DNA of 9,980 bases from contig JADFMC010000047.1 in the NCBI GenBank assembly GCA_022564085.1, forward strand, positions 1-9,980. Direction: 5' to 3'. This DNA comes from Fidelibacterota bacterium (GTDB lineage Bacteria > Fidelibacterota > Marinisomatia > SCGC-AAA003-L08 > TS1B11). A model generated the notes under the pieces. That model was not told the origin of the DNA, did not search any database, and saw only the letters and a list, made by a program, of their open reading frames with translations. Shown here piece by piece: positions 1-7,078 of the stretch. Position 1 is the first letter of the stretch, and each line of letters begins with the position of its first letter. Made by a program: the position numbers and the translations under genes.

Positions 1-275
1 TGGCGGGGTCGCTTTCGGAGACCTATAAGCGCAATGCCCTGAACAACGGCTACCTGGTGTTGGCGGCGCCGGGGCTGGTGGATCACTTAAAAGAGCGCCT
101 GGGCAGCGAGCGCCTGACGGTGCGGCCGGGGCTGGTTATCAAGGTCGATTTCAAGGCCGCCCAGGTGGAACTTGATGGGCAACAATACCGTATCGGCGCC
201 GTGGGGGCCGCCGCCCAGGAGTTGATCCTGGCCGGGGGGCTGGAGGATTGGGTTAAAGAGCAAGGTGTGGGCTAG
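1..275 (+). CDS. leuD: Aconitase-family small subunit (LeuD or homoaconitase-like), C-terminal part
   Basis: This is an open frame entering from the left edge; the first whole codon is at position 3 and it ends at TAG 273-275, leaving about 90 C-terminal residues. The segment SETYKRNALNNGYLV near its start matches the 'R-N-(A/C)-x-(N/K)-N-G' region of the swivelling small subunit of isopropylmalate dehydratase and homoaconitase. The rest has the usual closing pattern of short beta strands (VIKVDFKAAQVELDGQQYRI) and a terminal helix. In leucine biosynthesis this subunit pairs with LeuC to isomerise 2- and 3-isopropylmalate in the cytoplasm; in the alpha-aminoadipate lysine route its paralogue isomerises homocitrate. 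The large-subunit gene is probably just outside the window. The remaining sequence cannot separate LeuD from a homoaconitase small subunit, so the gene symbol is tentative. The gene converges on the minus-strand gene ending at 402. Confidence 0.7.
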   Translation, partial: AGSLSETYKRNALNNGYLVLAAPGLVDHLKERLGSERLTVRPGLVIKVDFKAAQVELDGQQYRIGAVGAAAQELILAGGLEDWVKEQGVG

Positions 276-401
276 CGGTTTCTCCATTGACTAATACAGC
301 CCTAGTAACTTTTCCGGCTTTACCACGGGGTAGTTAAATAATGTTCCTTTGCACCTTCAAGTCTAATGGAGCCTGACGAAGGCTCGAAACCAGAAACTTC
401 T
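276..401. other. 126-bp convergent intergenic region
   Basis: This is the gap between the stop of the LeuD-like gene and the stop of the minus-strand AsnB-like gene. It is clearly more AT-rich than its flanks. It contains one perfect 5-bp inverted repeat, GAGCC at 369-373 and GGCTC at 381-385 with a 7-nt loop. No T-run follows on either strand, so a classical intrinsic terminator cannot be claimed. Two heptamers, CTCGAAA (383-389) and CCAGAAA (390-396), belong to the same family as the array found upstream of the AsnB-like gene, on the opposite strand. No gene is supported here. Confidence 0.6.
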
Positions 402-1658
402 TTAAGTCTTCCTCTCCTTCTTCCGGGCCGCCGGGAACAGGACATTGTTGAGGATCAGCCGGTAGCCGGGTGAATTGGGGTGCAGGGCCAGGTTGGTGGG
501 CGGGTCGCCCACGTAGTGCTGGTAGTCCTCGGGATCGTGGCCGCCTAGAAATGTAAAGGTGCCCTGGCCCACGTTGCCGTGAATGTAGCGCACCTCCTCG
601 GTGCCTTCCCGCTCGCCTAATATCACCACACTCTTCTTCAATGTGCTACGCCGGAAGTTGGTGGTCTGGCCCATGAAACCCTTGATGATCCCCACGTGGT
701 TTTGGGTGAGCATAGTGGGCACCGGGTCGTACTTGGCGGCAAACTCGAACAGGGTGAAGTAATCGCTGTCGGCGGAGCGGGGGCCGGGATTGTGGCTGGA
801 TGGAATGTCGATGGTGGAATACTCGTACACTGCCGGATCGGTGATCAGCTGGTAATTCTCGAAGGCCACCGCCTGGCCGAAATCGAGTTTGGCCTGGGCC
901 CGGGGATCGGCTGGGGTACCGTCATAGGGCACGCCGACGATATCCACCTGCTGGGCCGCCAGGGCGATGTCCCAGCTATCGGTGGCCGAGCACATGGCGA
1001 ACAGGAACCCACCCCGTACCACGAATTCTTTGATTCTCAAAGCCACCGCCTGCTTGTGGGCCGGTACGTTTGGAAAGCCATGTTTCCGGGCCAGGGCCTG
1101 GTAGGACACCTCCTGTTCCCGGTACCATTGGGCATTGCGGTAGGCGCCCCAGAACTTGCCGTGCTGGCCGGTGAAGTCCTCGTGGTGCAGGTGCAGCCAG
1201 TCGTAGCGGGTCAGCTGCCCGGTGATCACCTCCTCATCATAAATGGTAACGTAGGGCACCTCGGCATATTCCAGCGCCAGGGTGACGGCGTCGTCCCAGG
1301 GCTGTTTGTTGGGCGGCGAGTAGACGGCGATGCGGGGGGCTTTCTCCAGCAGCACCACGTCCATGTTGCTGTTCTCGATAGTGGCTAATATCTCGCCCAG
1401 GCTAGCCGCGTCCACCGGCTCCATCAGCACGCCGCGCACCTGGCACTCCCGGACCAGCGCCGGCGTGGCGTCCGCCAGGAAAGACCCGCCCCGGTAGTTC
1501 AATAGCCACTCCACGGTGCGGCCCTGCTTCAAGAACCAGAATGTGACACCGTAGGCCTTCAAGTGGTCGCTCTGGGCCTGGTCCATGGGGATCAGCAGCT
1601 TCTGCGGCCAGAGCAGGTTGGCCGACAGGATCAATAACAGGGTGATGGGGCGAAGCAT
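402..1658 (-). CDS. Secreted 'AsnB-like' protein with class I GATase-like fold
   Basis: The product is 418 residues, with a hydrophobic N-terminal signal peptide (about residues 1-18, then PQKLLIPMD). I recognise the family from blocks such as DHLKAYGV (31-38), WLLNYRGGSF (51-60), the W154-LHLHHEDFTGQHGKF block and GQGTFTFLGGHDPEDY (364-379). In Bacteroidota it is commonly labelled 'asparagine synthetase B'. That label looks wrong. There is no N-terminal catalytic Cys2 of a class II amidotransferase and no ATP-pyrophosphatase motif. Instead RGGFLFAMCSATDS (216-229), with C223 in a nucleophile-elbow-like turn, and the late H374-D375 resemble class I glutamine-amidotransferase/ThuA-like folds. 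Its substrate and true function are unknown; export to the periplasm or cell surface is inferred. It is the last gene of the minus-strand block, 113 bp after the TPR gene. The ATG at 1658 is chosen because it gives the signal peptide; no Shine-Dalgarno sequence is visible. Confidence 0.8.
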   Translation of the reverse strand: MLRPITLLLILSANLLWPQKLLIPMDQAQSDHLKAYGVTFWFLKQGRTVEWLLNYRGGSFLADATPALVRECQVRGVLMEPVDAASLGEILATIENSNMDVVLLEKAPRIAVYSPPNKQPWDDAVTLALEYAEVPYVTIYDEEVITGQLTRYDWLHLHHEDFTGQHGKFWGAYRNAQWYREQEVSYQALARKHGFPNVPAHKQAVALRIKEFVVRGGFLFAMCSATDSWDIALAAQQVDIVGVPYDGTPADPRAQAKLDFGQAVAFENYQLITDPAVYEYSTIDIPSSHNPGPRSADSDYFTLFEFAAKYDPVPTMLTQNHVGIIKGFMGQTTNFRRSTLKKSVVILGEREGTEEVRYIHGNVGQGTFTFLGGHDPEDYQHYVGDPPTNLALHPNSPGYRLILNNVLFPAARKKERKT

Positions 1659-1659
1659 G

Positions 1660-1694
1660 TTTCGAGTTAGGAGTTACGAGTTTAGAGTTTCTGG
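1660..1694 (-). repeat. Five-unit heptamer tandem array before the AsnB-like start
   Basis: Read on the minus strand, five consecutive 7-nt units occupy 1694-1688 (CCAGAAA), 1687-1681 (CTCTAAA), 1680-1674 (CTCGTAA), 1673-1667 (CTCCTAA) and 1666-1660 (CTCGAAA). The consensus is CTCNWAA. The array ends one base before the ATG of the AsnB-like gene (1658-1656), so it occupies the ribosome-binding region of that gene. The unit length is not a multiple of three, which argues against former coding sequence. Unit identity is seen directly; any effect on expression is unknown. Confidence 0.75.
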
Positions 1695-1714
1695 TTCAGG
1701 CATCCAACCCTGCC

Positions 1715-1737
1715 GCTTGTCCCGCCAACGGCGGGGC
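1715..1737. repeat. GC-rich palindromic element, intergenic copy
   Basis: An inverted repeat pairs 1719-1726 with 1730-1737 (8 bp including one G-T pair) around a 3-nt AAC loop, preceded by GCTT. The 15 bases GCTTGTCCCGCCAAC (1715-1729) recur exactly at 3654-3668 inside the end of the DUF4175 gene, so this is a dispersed palindromic repeat rather than a unique terminator. The hairpin lies between the TPR and AsnB-like genes. No T-run follows it on the minus strand. Confidence 0.6.
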
Positions 1738-1754
1738 TGACGGGGCCCCATCCA

Positions 1755-1775
1755 GTATCCAGTATCAAGTATCAA
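1755..1775 (-). repeat. Heptamer tandem array overlapping the TPR gene stop codon
   Basis: Read on the minus strand there are three units: TTGATAC (1775-1769), TTGATAC (1768-1762) and TGGATAC (1761-1755). A degenerate fourth unit, TGGATGG, follows at 1754-1748. The TGA stop of the TPR gene (1774-1772) lies within the first unit. The consensus differs from that of the array at 1660-1694, although the 7-nt period is the same. Confidence 0.7.
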
Positions 1776-3631
1776 TTCCCCTCGGGATTGAGCACCCGGT
1801 AGCGCCGCCGCACCGTATCGTGGTGTATGCTGAGGGTATAGTTGTCCATGAAGGCCAGATAGCGGGCCGAAGCCAGGCTGGAGTCCCGCACCAGGTAGTC
1901 GGCGATCTCAGCCGCCAGCAACAGTCCCTGTTCGGTAAATTCCGATTCACCCGAGATGGTCATGGCCAGCATCTCGGCCACTTTAAACTCGGCCTGCAGG
2001 GCATGCAAGTGTGCCAGCCGGTACTGTAGTATGGGAGAGACCGGCGTATACTCATTGACCAGGGCAGCCGACAGGATGTTTATAGCCTCGCTGCGGCGGT
2101 TTCGGTGCACCAGGCGCTCGCAGGCTACCAACGCCTGGTACTCCCGGGGCTGGTCACCGAAGCGCCCCACCAGGCCGGCTAATTCCAACAGGTCGTTAAA
2201 GGCCGGATCGGCCGGACCGATGGTGGCCAGCAGTCCTCCCACGTGAACCCCGAGCGAGTCACGATGGCCGGATAGAAACAAGAGCTCCACGGTCTTGAGC
2301 TCTACCTGGGTGAGCTGTTCCTTGGTCTTGGCCCGCTTCAGCCCATCCTGAAGGGCCCGTTCTGCGGCCCCCAGGTCGCCCCTGGCCACCAGGACATCCA
2401 CCATGCGCAGGTAGATTTCGGTTTGAATCGCCCGGGCCTGGCGGGAGCTTAAGGCCGCCTGCAGGTCCAGCAGGGCGCCATCGAAGTCGTCCAGTATCCG
2501 ATACTTGATCCCGGCCAGCTGTAGTCGTGCTCGGGGATTATGCCAGGTACTCACCAGGGAATCGTAGAGTGCCATGGCCTGGCGCAACGGTTCTAGTTGC
2601 GGCTCAGCCACATGGATGAATGGGAGGCTGAAGAACCGGTTTGCGGGGTAGAAACCTGACAGCACCAGGCTCTCACGTTGCAACTGGCTACGGGTCAGAA
2701 ATACACCGGCCAACTCCATCAGCGTCTGTTCATGCAAAGGCCTGGCGCGCTCATCGGCCAGGATCCCCTGCATCAGTTCCTGGGCCAGTACGTACTCCTG
2801 CTCGTCCACCAGATCGAGGGCCAGGGCGAGACGTTCCCGGTGGGGAGTCTCCAGCAACCGGTGTAGCTCCACCACCTGATCGAATCTGCGATAGCGGAAC
2901 TCGACCTTGGCCAGTATACTCAGGGCCATTGAGGTACCGTGCCCGCTCAGCTTTTCACGGAGCATCGCCAGCATTTCCGGCTCCTGGGGGAATCTGAGCA
3001 ACTGGTTGCTTACGTTGGGCAGGGCTCGCGGCTGGTTCTCCAAGTGACGGAGGAACTCATCGGTGGCTTGGTCATAATTGAGGCGGGCGGCATACAGCCG
3101 GCCCATGTCAAGGGCGAAAAAACCGGAATCGCCCTTGGCCTGCCGGAGACGGGCCAGCACTGCCCGGCCCTCTTCGGCCAGATCACTGGTGAACAGACGG
3201 CTCAGCACCAGGCGCTCGGCGGTGGTGTTGCCGGCAAAACGATCCAAAACCGCCTCCCAGGCCGCCAGGGCATCGGCAGACCGCCCCAGGGACAAGTAGG
3301 CTTCACCCACTTCCACGTGAGTCTGGATATCATCGGGGTAGCTCAGCAGGTGCGCCTCCAGCACTGTCAGCAGTTCCAGGTACTGTCCGCTGGTTCGTAG
3401 CAGGCGTTTATGGCGCAAGTAGAACTTGGCATTACCTGGAAACCGGGTCACCAGGTCGGAATAAATAGCCTGGGCTTGGGACGAGTTTCCGGCCTGCTCG
3501 AGCTGCATGGCAAGTTTGAATTGACTGTCAGCCTGGCGGGCGGCGAGGCGTTCCGGGGTGATCTGGCCCGGCGCCAGGCTCAGCAACCATGTGATCAGCA
3601 ACACAATCCCGAACCACTTTGAAAGGAACAT
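1772..3631 (-). CDS. Secreted tetratricopeptide-repeat protein
   Basis: The product is 619 residues, with an N-terminal signal sequence or anchor (K5 followed by the hydrophobic stretch at 7-20, then APGQ). Helix-turn-helix repeats of the TPR type follow at about residues 34-67 (LEQAGNSSQAQAIYSDLV), 68-101 and 102-135 (GEAYLSLGRSADALAAWEAV). More degenerate repeats run through the middle (ALYDSLV; LARGDLGAAERAL-type helices) to near the C terminus. There is no enzymatic motif. TPR superhelices bind other proteins, so a role as periplasmic adaptor for the adjacent DUF4159/DUF4175 proteins is likely but inferred. The ATG at 3631 lies 6 bp after the DUF4175 stop, indicating one operon. It is preceded by no clear Shine-Dalgarno sequence. 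The stop codon lies inside a heptamer repeat array. The exact number of repeats and the fate of the N terminus (cleaved or membrane-anchored) cannot be settled by eye. Confidence 0.85.
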   Translation of the reverse strand: MFLSKWFGIVLLITWLLSLAPGQITPERLAARQADSQFKLAMQLEQAGNSSQAQAIYSDLVTRFPGNAKFYLRHKRLLRTSGQYLELLTVLEAHLLSYPDDIQTHVEVGEAYLSLGRSADALAAWEAVLDRFAGNTTAERLVLSRLFTSDLAEEGRAVLARLRQAKGDSGFFALDMGRLYAARLNYDQATDEFLRHLENQPRALPNVSNQLLRFPQEPEMLAMLREKLSGHGTSMALSILAKVEFRYRRFDQVVELHRLLETPHRERLALALDLVDEQEYVLAQELMQGILADERARPLHEQTLMELAGVFLTRSQLQRESLVLSGFYPANRFFSLPFIHVAEPQLEPLRQAMALYDSLVSTWHNPRARLQLAGIKYRILDDFDGALLDLQAALSSRQARAIQTEIYLRMVDVLVARGDLGAAERALQDGLKRAKTKEQLTQVELKTVELLFLSGHRDSLGVHVGGLLATIGPADPAFNDLLELAGLVGRFGDQPREYQALVACERLVHRNRRSEAINILSAALVNEYTPVSPILQYRLAHLHALQAEFKVAEMLAMTISGESEFTEQGLLLAAEIADYLVRDSSLASARYLAFMDNYTLSIHHDTVRRRYRVLNPEGN

Positions 3632-3637
3632 TAGCGG

Positions 3638-6600
3638 TTATTCCCGGCCAACTGCTTGTCCCGCCAACCGGCGGAAATAGTGCTGGATTATCATCTGGTA
3701 TTCCTGAGAATAGCCCTCCCGCAGCGCTTTGTCCATGGCCTGCATGATGGTATCCTCCCGTTGGCCCAGGCCGGACTGTAGACTCAACGGTCCGGCGTAA
3801 GTAAATCCCTCCGTCGGCGTGCGGCCCCGGCGCTCCTGCTTGAAATCATCCACTGCCAACGATTTCTGATGATCCAACATGCGGCTGAGAATCCGTTGCT
3901 GGCGGTCCAGGGTGCGACGGGTTACCCGGCGTCGCTGAAAATCCTTAATTATCTCCTCCATCTCCTGCAGGGCCTGGCCCAATCCCCCCTCCTGCCCCCC
4001 GGATTGTGAGGGGTAATCATTCAGGATTGCTTCCAGGGCCTGGGCCAGTTGCCGCTGGCGGGCCTGTAGCCGGCGCATCAATTCCGCCTGCGACATGGCG
4101 GCCATCTGTCCCAGCTGCATGCTGAGGGTCTGCTGGTTCAACCCCTGTTGTCCCTGGGAAAGATTCTGCATACGCTGTAGATATTGCTCGTATCCGGAAG
4201 CCGAGCCGCTCTGCATCATGACCTGCATGGCATTGTTAAGGGCCACGGCGGTTTCATTGAGCCCCGTCATGGCGCTTAACTGACTATCGGTGGCCCCGCG
4301 CATATTTCCACTCTCCAACTGCTCAACTGATTTGTGCATGGCGGCATTGGCCCGGCCTACGGCCCGCCCCATTTCCGGCGTTATATTGAAAGACTGGCGG
4401 CCCAGGGCCATGAGCTGCTGGATCACCTGGGACAGCGCCTTTACCAGGTTATGCTGCTCCTCGGCTGCCTCGCGGACCCGAGGCGAACTGCGCGGCATGC
4501 GGGCAGTTTGAGCGTGGAGCTCCTCCTGCAGCATGGAAGTGGTCAGAACGCCGCTCAGCACCCTTTGGAATCGAGCCATCATTTCGCTGACCGTGGCATC
4601 CTGGAACTGGTCCTGGATATCGGTGGCCTCCTGATGCATGAGGCTCAGTTGATCGGTGCTGCGTTCCAACTCGGCATTGCTGCTCTCCCGATCACCGGAC
4701 TGCATCGAGCTCGAACCTTGGGCCAGCCCGGCCTGGGTATCTCTGGCCAACTGGTTGTCAGGCAACTCACCCAGCCTGGCGGCGGCAGCGGAGCTGTAGG
4801 GCCTCATCATCACGGCGGTTTCACGCATGGTGGATCGTAAGGCTTGCAGCGAACGCTCCTGCTCGGTATGCCGGGCCGCCAAGTCCTGCAATCGACGGCG
4901 GCTTTCCTGGTCAGAATCCTCATTTGCGCCGGCTTGATCATCTGCGGCACTTTCCGGTAGGGGGGTGGATTCGAGCTCTCGCAACAGTTCCTCCTCAACC
5001 GCTACCAGTTCCTCCAGTCGCTGCACCACCTCATCCATTTTCAGCTCCGCCAGGGCGCGCTGGAATATGTCCAGGAAACGATCCAGCTGAGCCTCGAACT
5101 CGTCGGCCTGGAACTGCATGTTCTGCAGGGCCTGCTTGAGCCGCTCGGGATCCATGTTCTCCAGTGCTTCCCGCAACCGGTTCATGGCCTCCTCCAGGTC
5201 AGCGCTCATGATCTGCTCGAGCAAGTTTTGTAGCTCGTCATACTTCCGAAGTAGTTCCGGGCTGAAGAGCTGATTGTCTTCCGATTTAACTCCCAACTCA
5301 CGAATTTCATGCTGCACCCGTTCCAGCTGGCTAAGTACTTCTTCCAAGGTTTGGAATACTTCCTTGCCCTTCTGCTGCTGCTCCCAGGAAACCTGGTTCT
5401 CTTCCATCAAATTTTGTTCCATTTCCTCCAGCAATGACCGCACCTTTTCCAGTTCCTCCAACATCCCTTCAGTGGCGGTGACGGATTGATCGGAGCGATC
5501 AGCCACCTGGGCGAACAGGTCGGTGAGGGTGGGCAGCCGGGCCACCAGGGTGGCGGATACCGCTTTGCCCGGACCCGAGACAACGTTGTTATCGTAAACC
5601 TCCAGATGAAAATGCACTTCGTCGCCGGGCATCAGTCCCAGGGGACCGAGCTCCCATAGGTGGGTGATGCGCTGGCTGCGGCGGTCGGCCGCCAGCTCCT
5701 TAATGTCGCGGGTGTAAATCTGGTTATCCTGAGATAGATACTGCGGTTTGCGAATTTCATAGGTGATCTGGGCCTGGCTGAAGCCATAGTCATCGGATAC
5801 ATCGAACTGGAGGGGCAACAGCATGGTCTCATCCAGCTCCACGTCCACCAGAGGCATGATCACCGTGAGGGTCGGGGGATAATCCACCAGGCTGGTGAAA
5901 CGGTATTGGACGGGATTGGCGTTGGTTACATCCCGGCGGTCACGGACGGTGATGAACATGGTGTTTGATTCTTCCAGTACAAACTCCCCCTGGACCCTGG
6001 TTTCGTCAACTTCCAGAGGCAGCTCCTCCTCGCCCAGGTGCAACAGGGCCTCGGCCAGCGGTAGGTTAGTGGTGGCAGTGAACGATACCAGGCTGCCCAC
6101 CAAGGTGGATATATCGGCCACATTGCCTCCCAGCTTATAGGTGGCCTCGCCGGTGTGGGCCGGGGGCGAGATCAAGAAGCTGAGACTTTGAATGATGGGC
6201 CGGTCAGTGAGGGAAATGCGGTGGGCTTCGGAGCGGATCTCCTCCCAATGGGAAAACCAGTTGGGGTTGCGGATACGGGCGTAATAAGTAACATCATCGC
6301 GGATATCCTCGAATTGGTGCACGAAACGGCCCTGATGCAGACCGACCAGGGCTGTGCGGCCCCGGCCTTGCTCATTAAACCACAGCACTTCGATCTCCGG
6401 TGGCGAGGCCTCAAAGGCGGTAAAGACCACTGCCACCGTGTCGCCGCCCAGCACTTCCAGGTCGCCACGGACCGACAACAGGATGAAAGGGGTGGGCGTG
6501 GGATATTCCATTCCCGGGTGCCGGAACCTTTTGGCGGCCTGGTACATGTCCCCCGGCGCGGATACCCAGGCCAGTGCCACCGCCAGTAGCAACACGCGAA

Positions 6601-7078
6601 CCAGCCATACCGGCGGTTGATAACGCCGGGGGGTGAGACTACGGAAATCGAGCCGCCGCAGCTGATCCGCCACCAGACCCACCGACCTTGACATTAAATC
6701 CGCATTGGGACTGTCAGGCTTCAGTACCAGGTCGTCCTCGAGCTGCAATGCGTTAAGCAACCGGTCGGTCTCCTCTCCCAGCCGGCGACCCACCCGGGCG
6801 GCCAGGGCCCGAATGCTCACCCAGGGCCACCAGCCCCGCCAAAGGCCGAGCCATCGCAGTACCAGCACCAGCAGTAGCAACAATGTCAGACCGATCAGCC
6901 CGAACATTACCAGTGTACGAATCGTGGCGGGTAGATAGAGGGTTTTCTCGTACCAGATTGCGGTGGTGCCCAGGGTGGCCAACAACAGACCCGCCAGCCA
7001 CAGGTCATACAGCAGCGTCATGCGCGCCAGTTGGGTCCGCACCCGCCGCAACATTTCCCGGATAAAACGTGTTTCCAT
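3638..7078 (-). CDS. DUF4175-family membrane-anchored coiled-coil protein
   Basis: The product is 1146 residues. A short cytoplasmic start is followed by hydrophobic segments at about 21-43, 53-80 and 155-173, the layout of DUF4175 proteins. Residues about 195-510 are beta-rich with Ig-like character and probably periplasmic. A long Glu/Gln/Leu-rich coiled coil runs from about 515 to 700, then an acidic linker near 705-730. A Gln/Met-rich helical region reaches about 1040. The C-terminal block (LDHQKSL, then SQEYQMIIQHYFRRL) is where DUF4175 proteins usually end. The last residues, AGQAVGRE, are partly encoded by a palindromic repeat. No catalytic motif was recognised; a scaffold role in the envelope is inferred. 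Its ATG shares one base with the DUF4159 stop (TGATG), implying translational coupling, and the TPR gene follows after 6 bp. DUF4175 is often found near DUF4159, MoxR ATPase and DUF58 genes; the last two are absent from this window. Confidence 0.85.
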   Translation of the reverse strand: METRFIREMLRRVRTQLARMTLLYDLWLAGLLLATLGTTAIWYEKTLYLPATIRTLVMFGLIGLTLLLLLVLVLRWLGLWRGWWPWVSIRALAARVGRRLGEETDRLLNALQLEDDLVLKPDSPNADLMSRSVGLVADQLRRLDFRSLTPRRYQPPVWLVRVLLLAVALAWVSAPGDMYQAAKRFRHPGMEYPTPTPFILLSVRGDLEVLGGDTVAVVFTAFEASPPEIEVLWFNEQGRGRTALVGLHQGRFVHQFEDIRDDVTYYARIRNPNWFSHWEEIRSEAHRISLTDRPIIQSLSFLISPPAHTGEATYKLGGNVADISTLVGSLVSFTATTNLPLAEALLHLGEEELPLEVDETRVQGEFVLEESNTMFITVRDRRDVTNANPVQYRFTSLVDYPPTLTVIMPLVDVELDETMLLPLQFDVSDDYGFSQAQITYEIRKPQYLSQDNQIYTRDIKELAADRRSQRITHLWELGPLGLMPGDEVHFHLEVYDNNVVSGPGKAVSATLVARLPTLTDLFAQVADRSDQSVTATEGMLEELEKVRSLLEEMEQNLMEENQVSWEQQQKGKEVFQTLEEVLSQLERVQHEIRELGVKSEDNQLFSPELLRKYDELQNLLEQIMSADLEEAMNRLREALENMDPERLKQALQNMQFQADEFEAQLDRFLDIFQRALAELKMDEVVQRLEELVAVEEELLRELESTPLPESAADDQAGANEDSDQESRRRLQDLAARHTEQERSLQALRSTMRETAVMMRPYSSAAAARLGELPDNQLARDTQAGLAQGSSSMQSGDRESSNAELERSTDQLSLMHQEATDIQDQFQDATVSEMMARFQRVLSGVLTTSMLQEELHAQTARMPRSSPRVREAAEEQHNLVKALSQVIQQLMALGRQSFNITPEMGRAVGRANAAMHKSVEQLESGNMRGATDSQLSAMTGLNETAVALNNAMQVMMQSGSASGYEQYLQRMQNLSQGQQGLNQQTLSMQLGQMAAMSQAELMRRLQARQRQLAQALEAILNDYPSQSGGQEGGLGQALQEMEEIIKDFQRRRVTRRTLDRQQRILSRMLDHQKSLAVDDFKQERRGRTPTEGFTYAGPLSLQSGLGQREDTIMQAMDKALREGYSQEYQMIIQHYFRRLAGQAVGRE
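3654..3674. repeat. GC-rich palindromic element, copy inside the DUF4175 3' end
   Basis: GCTTGTCCCGCCAAC (3654-3668) is identical to 1715-1729, and the following CGGCGG differs from the intergenic copy by one extra C. The palindrome here is CCGCC (3661-3665), AACC loop, GGCGG (3670-3674). On the minus strand it encodes RRLAGQA, just before the DUF4175 stop at 3640-3638. It may have altered the C terminus of that protein. Confidence 0.55.

Noticed and set aside
369..385. Intrinsic terminator between the convergent genes
   Set aside because: The stem is only 5 bp and no T-run follows on either strand.
373..389. Hammerhead-ribozyme-like core (CTGACGA followed by GAAA)
   Set aside because: Only six bases lie between the two core boxes and they cannot form stem II, and no matching stem I or III with a cleavage triplet was found nearby.
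366..473. Small plus-strand frame starting ATG GAG CCT
   Set aside because: It has 35 codons, no ribosome-binding site, and mostly overlaps the 3' end of the well-supported minus-strand gene.
696..1388. 230-codon open frame on the plus strand
   Set aside because: It lies wholly antisense to the AsnB-like gene, is Gly/Val/His-rich and resembles no family; long antisense frames are expected in GC-rich genes.
4334..4840. 168-codon plus-strand frame inside the DUF4175 gene
   Set aside because: It is antisense to a coherent coiled-coil coding region and has no recognisable domain.
5486..5500. Inverted repeat TGATCG-GAG-CGATCA
   Set aside because: It lies in the middle of the DUF4175 coding sequence, encodes ordinary residues, and has no repeat elsewhere in the window.
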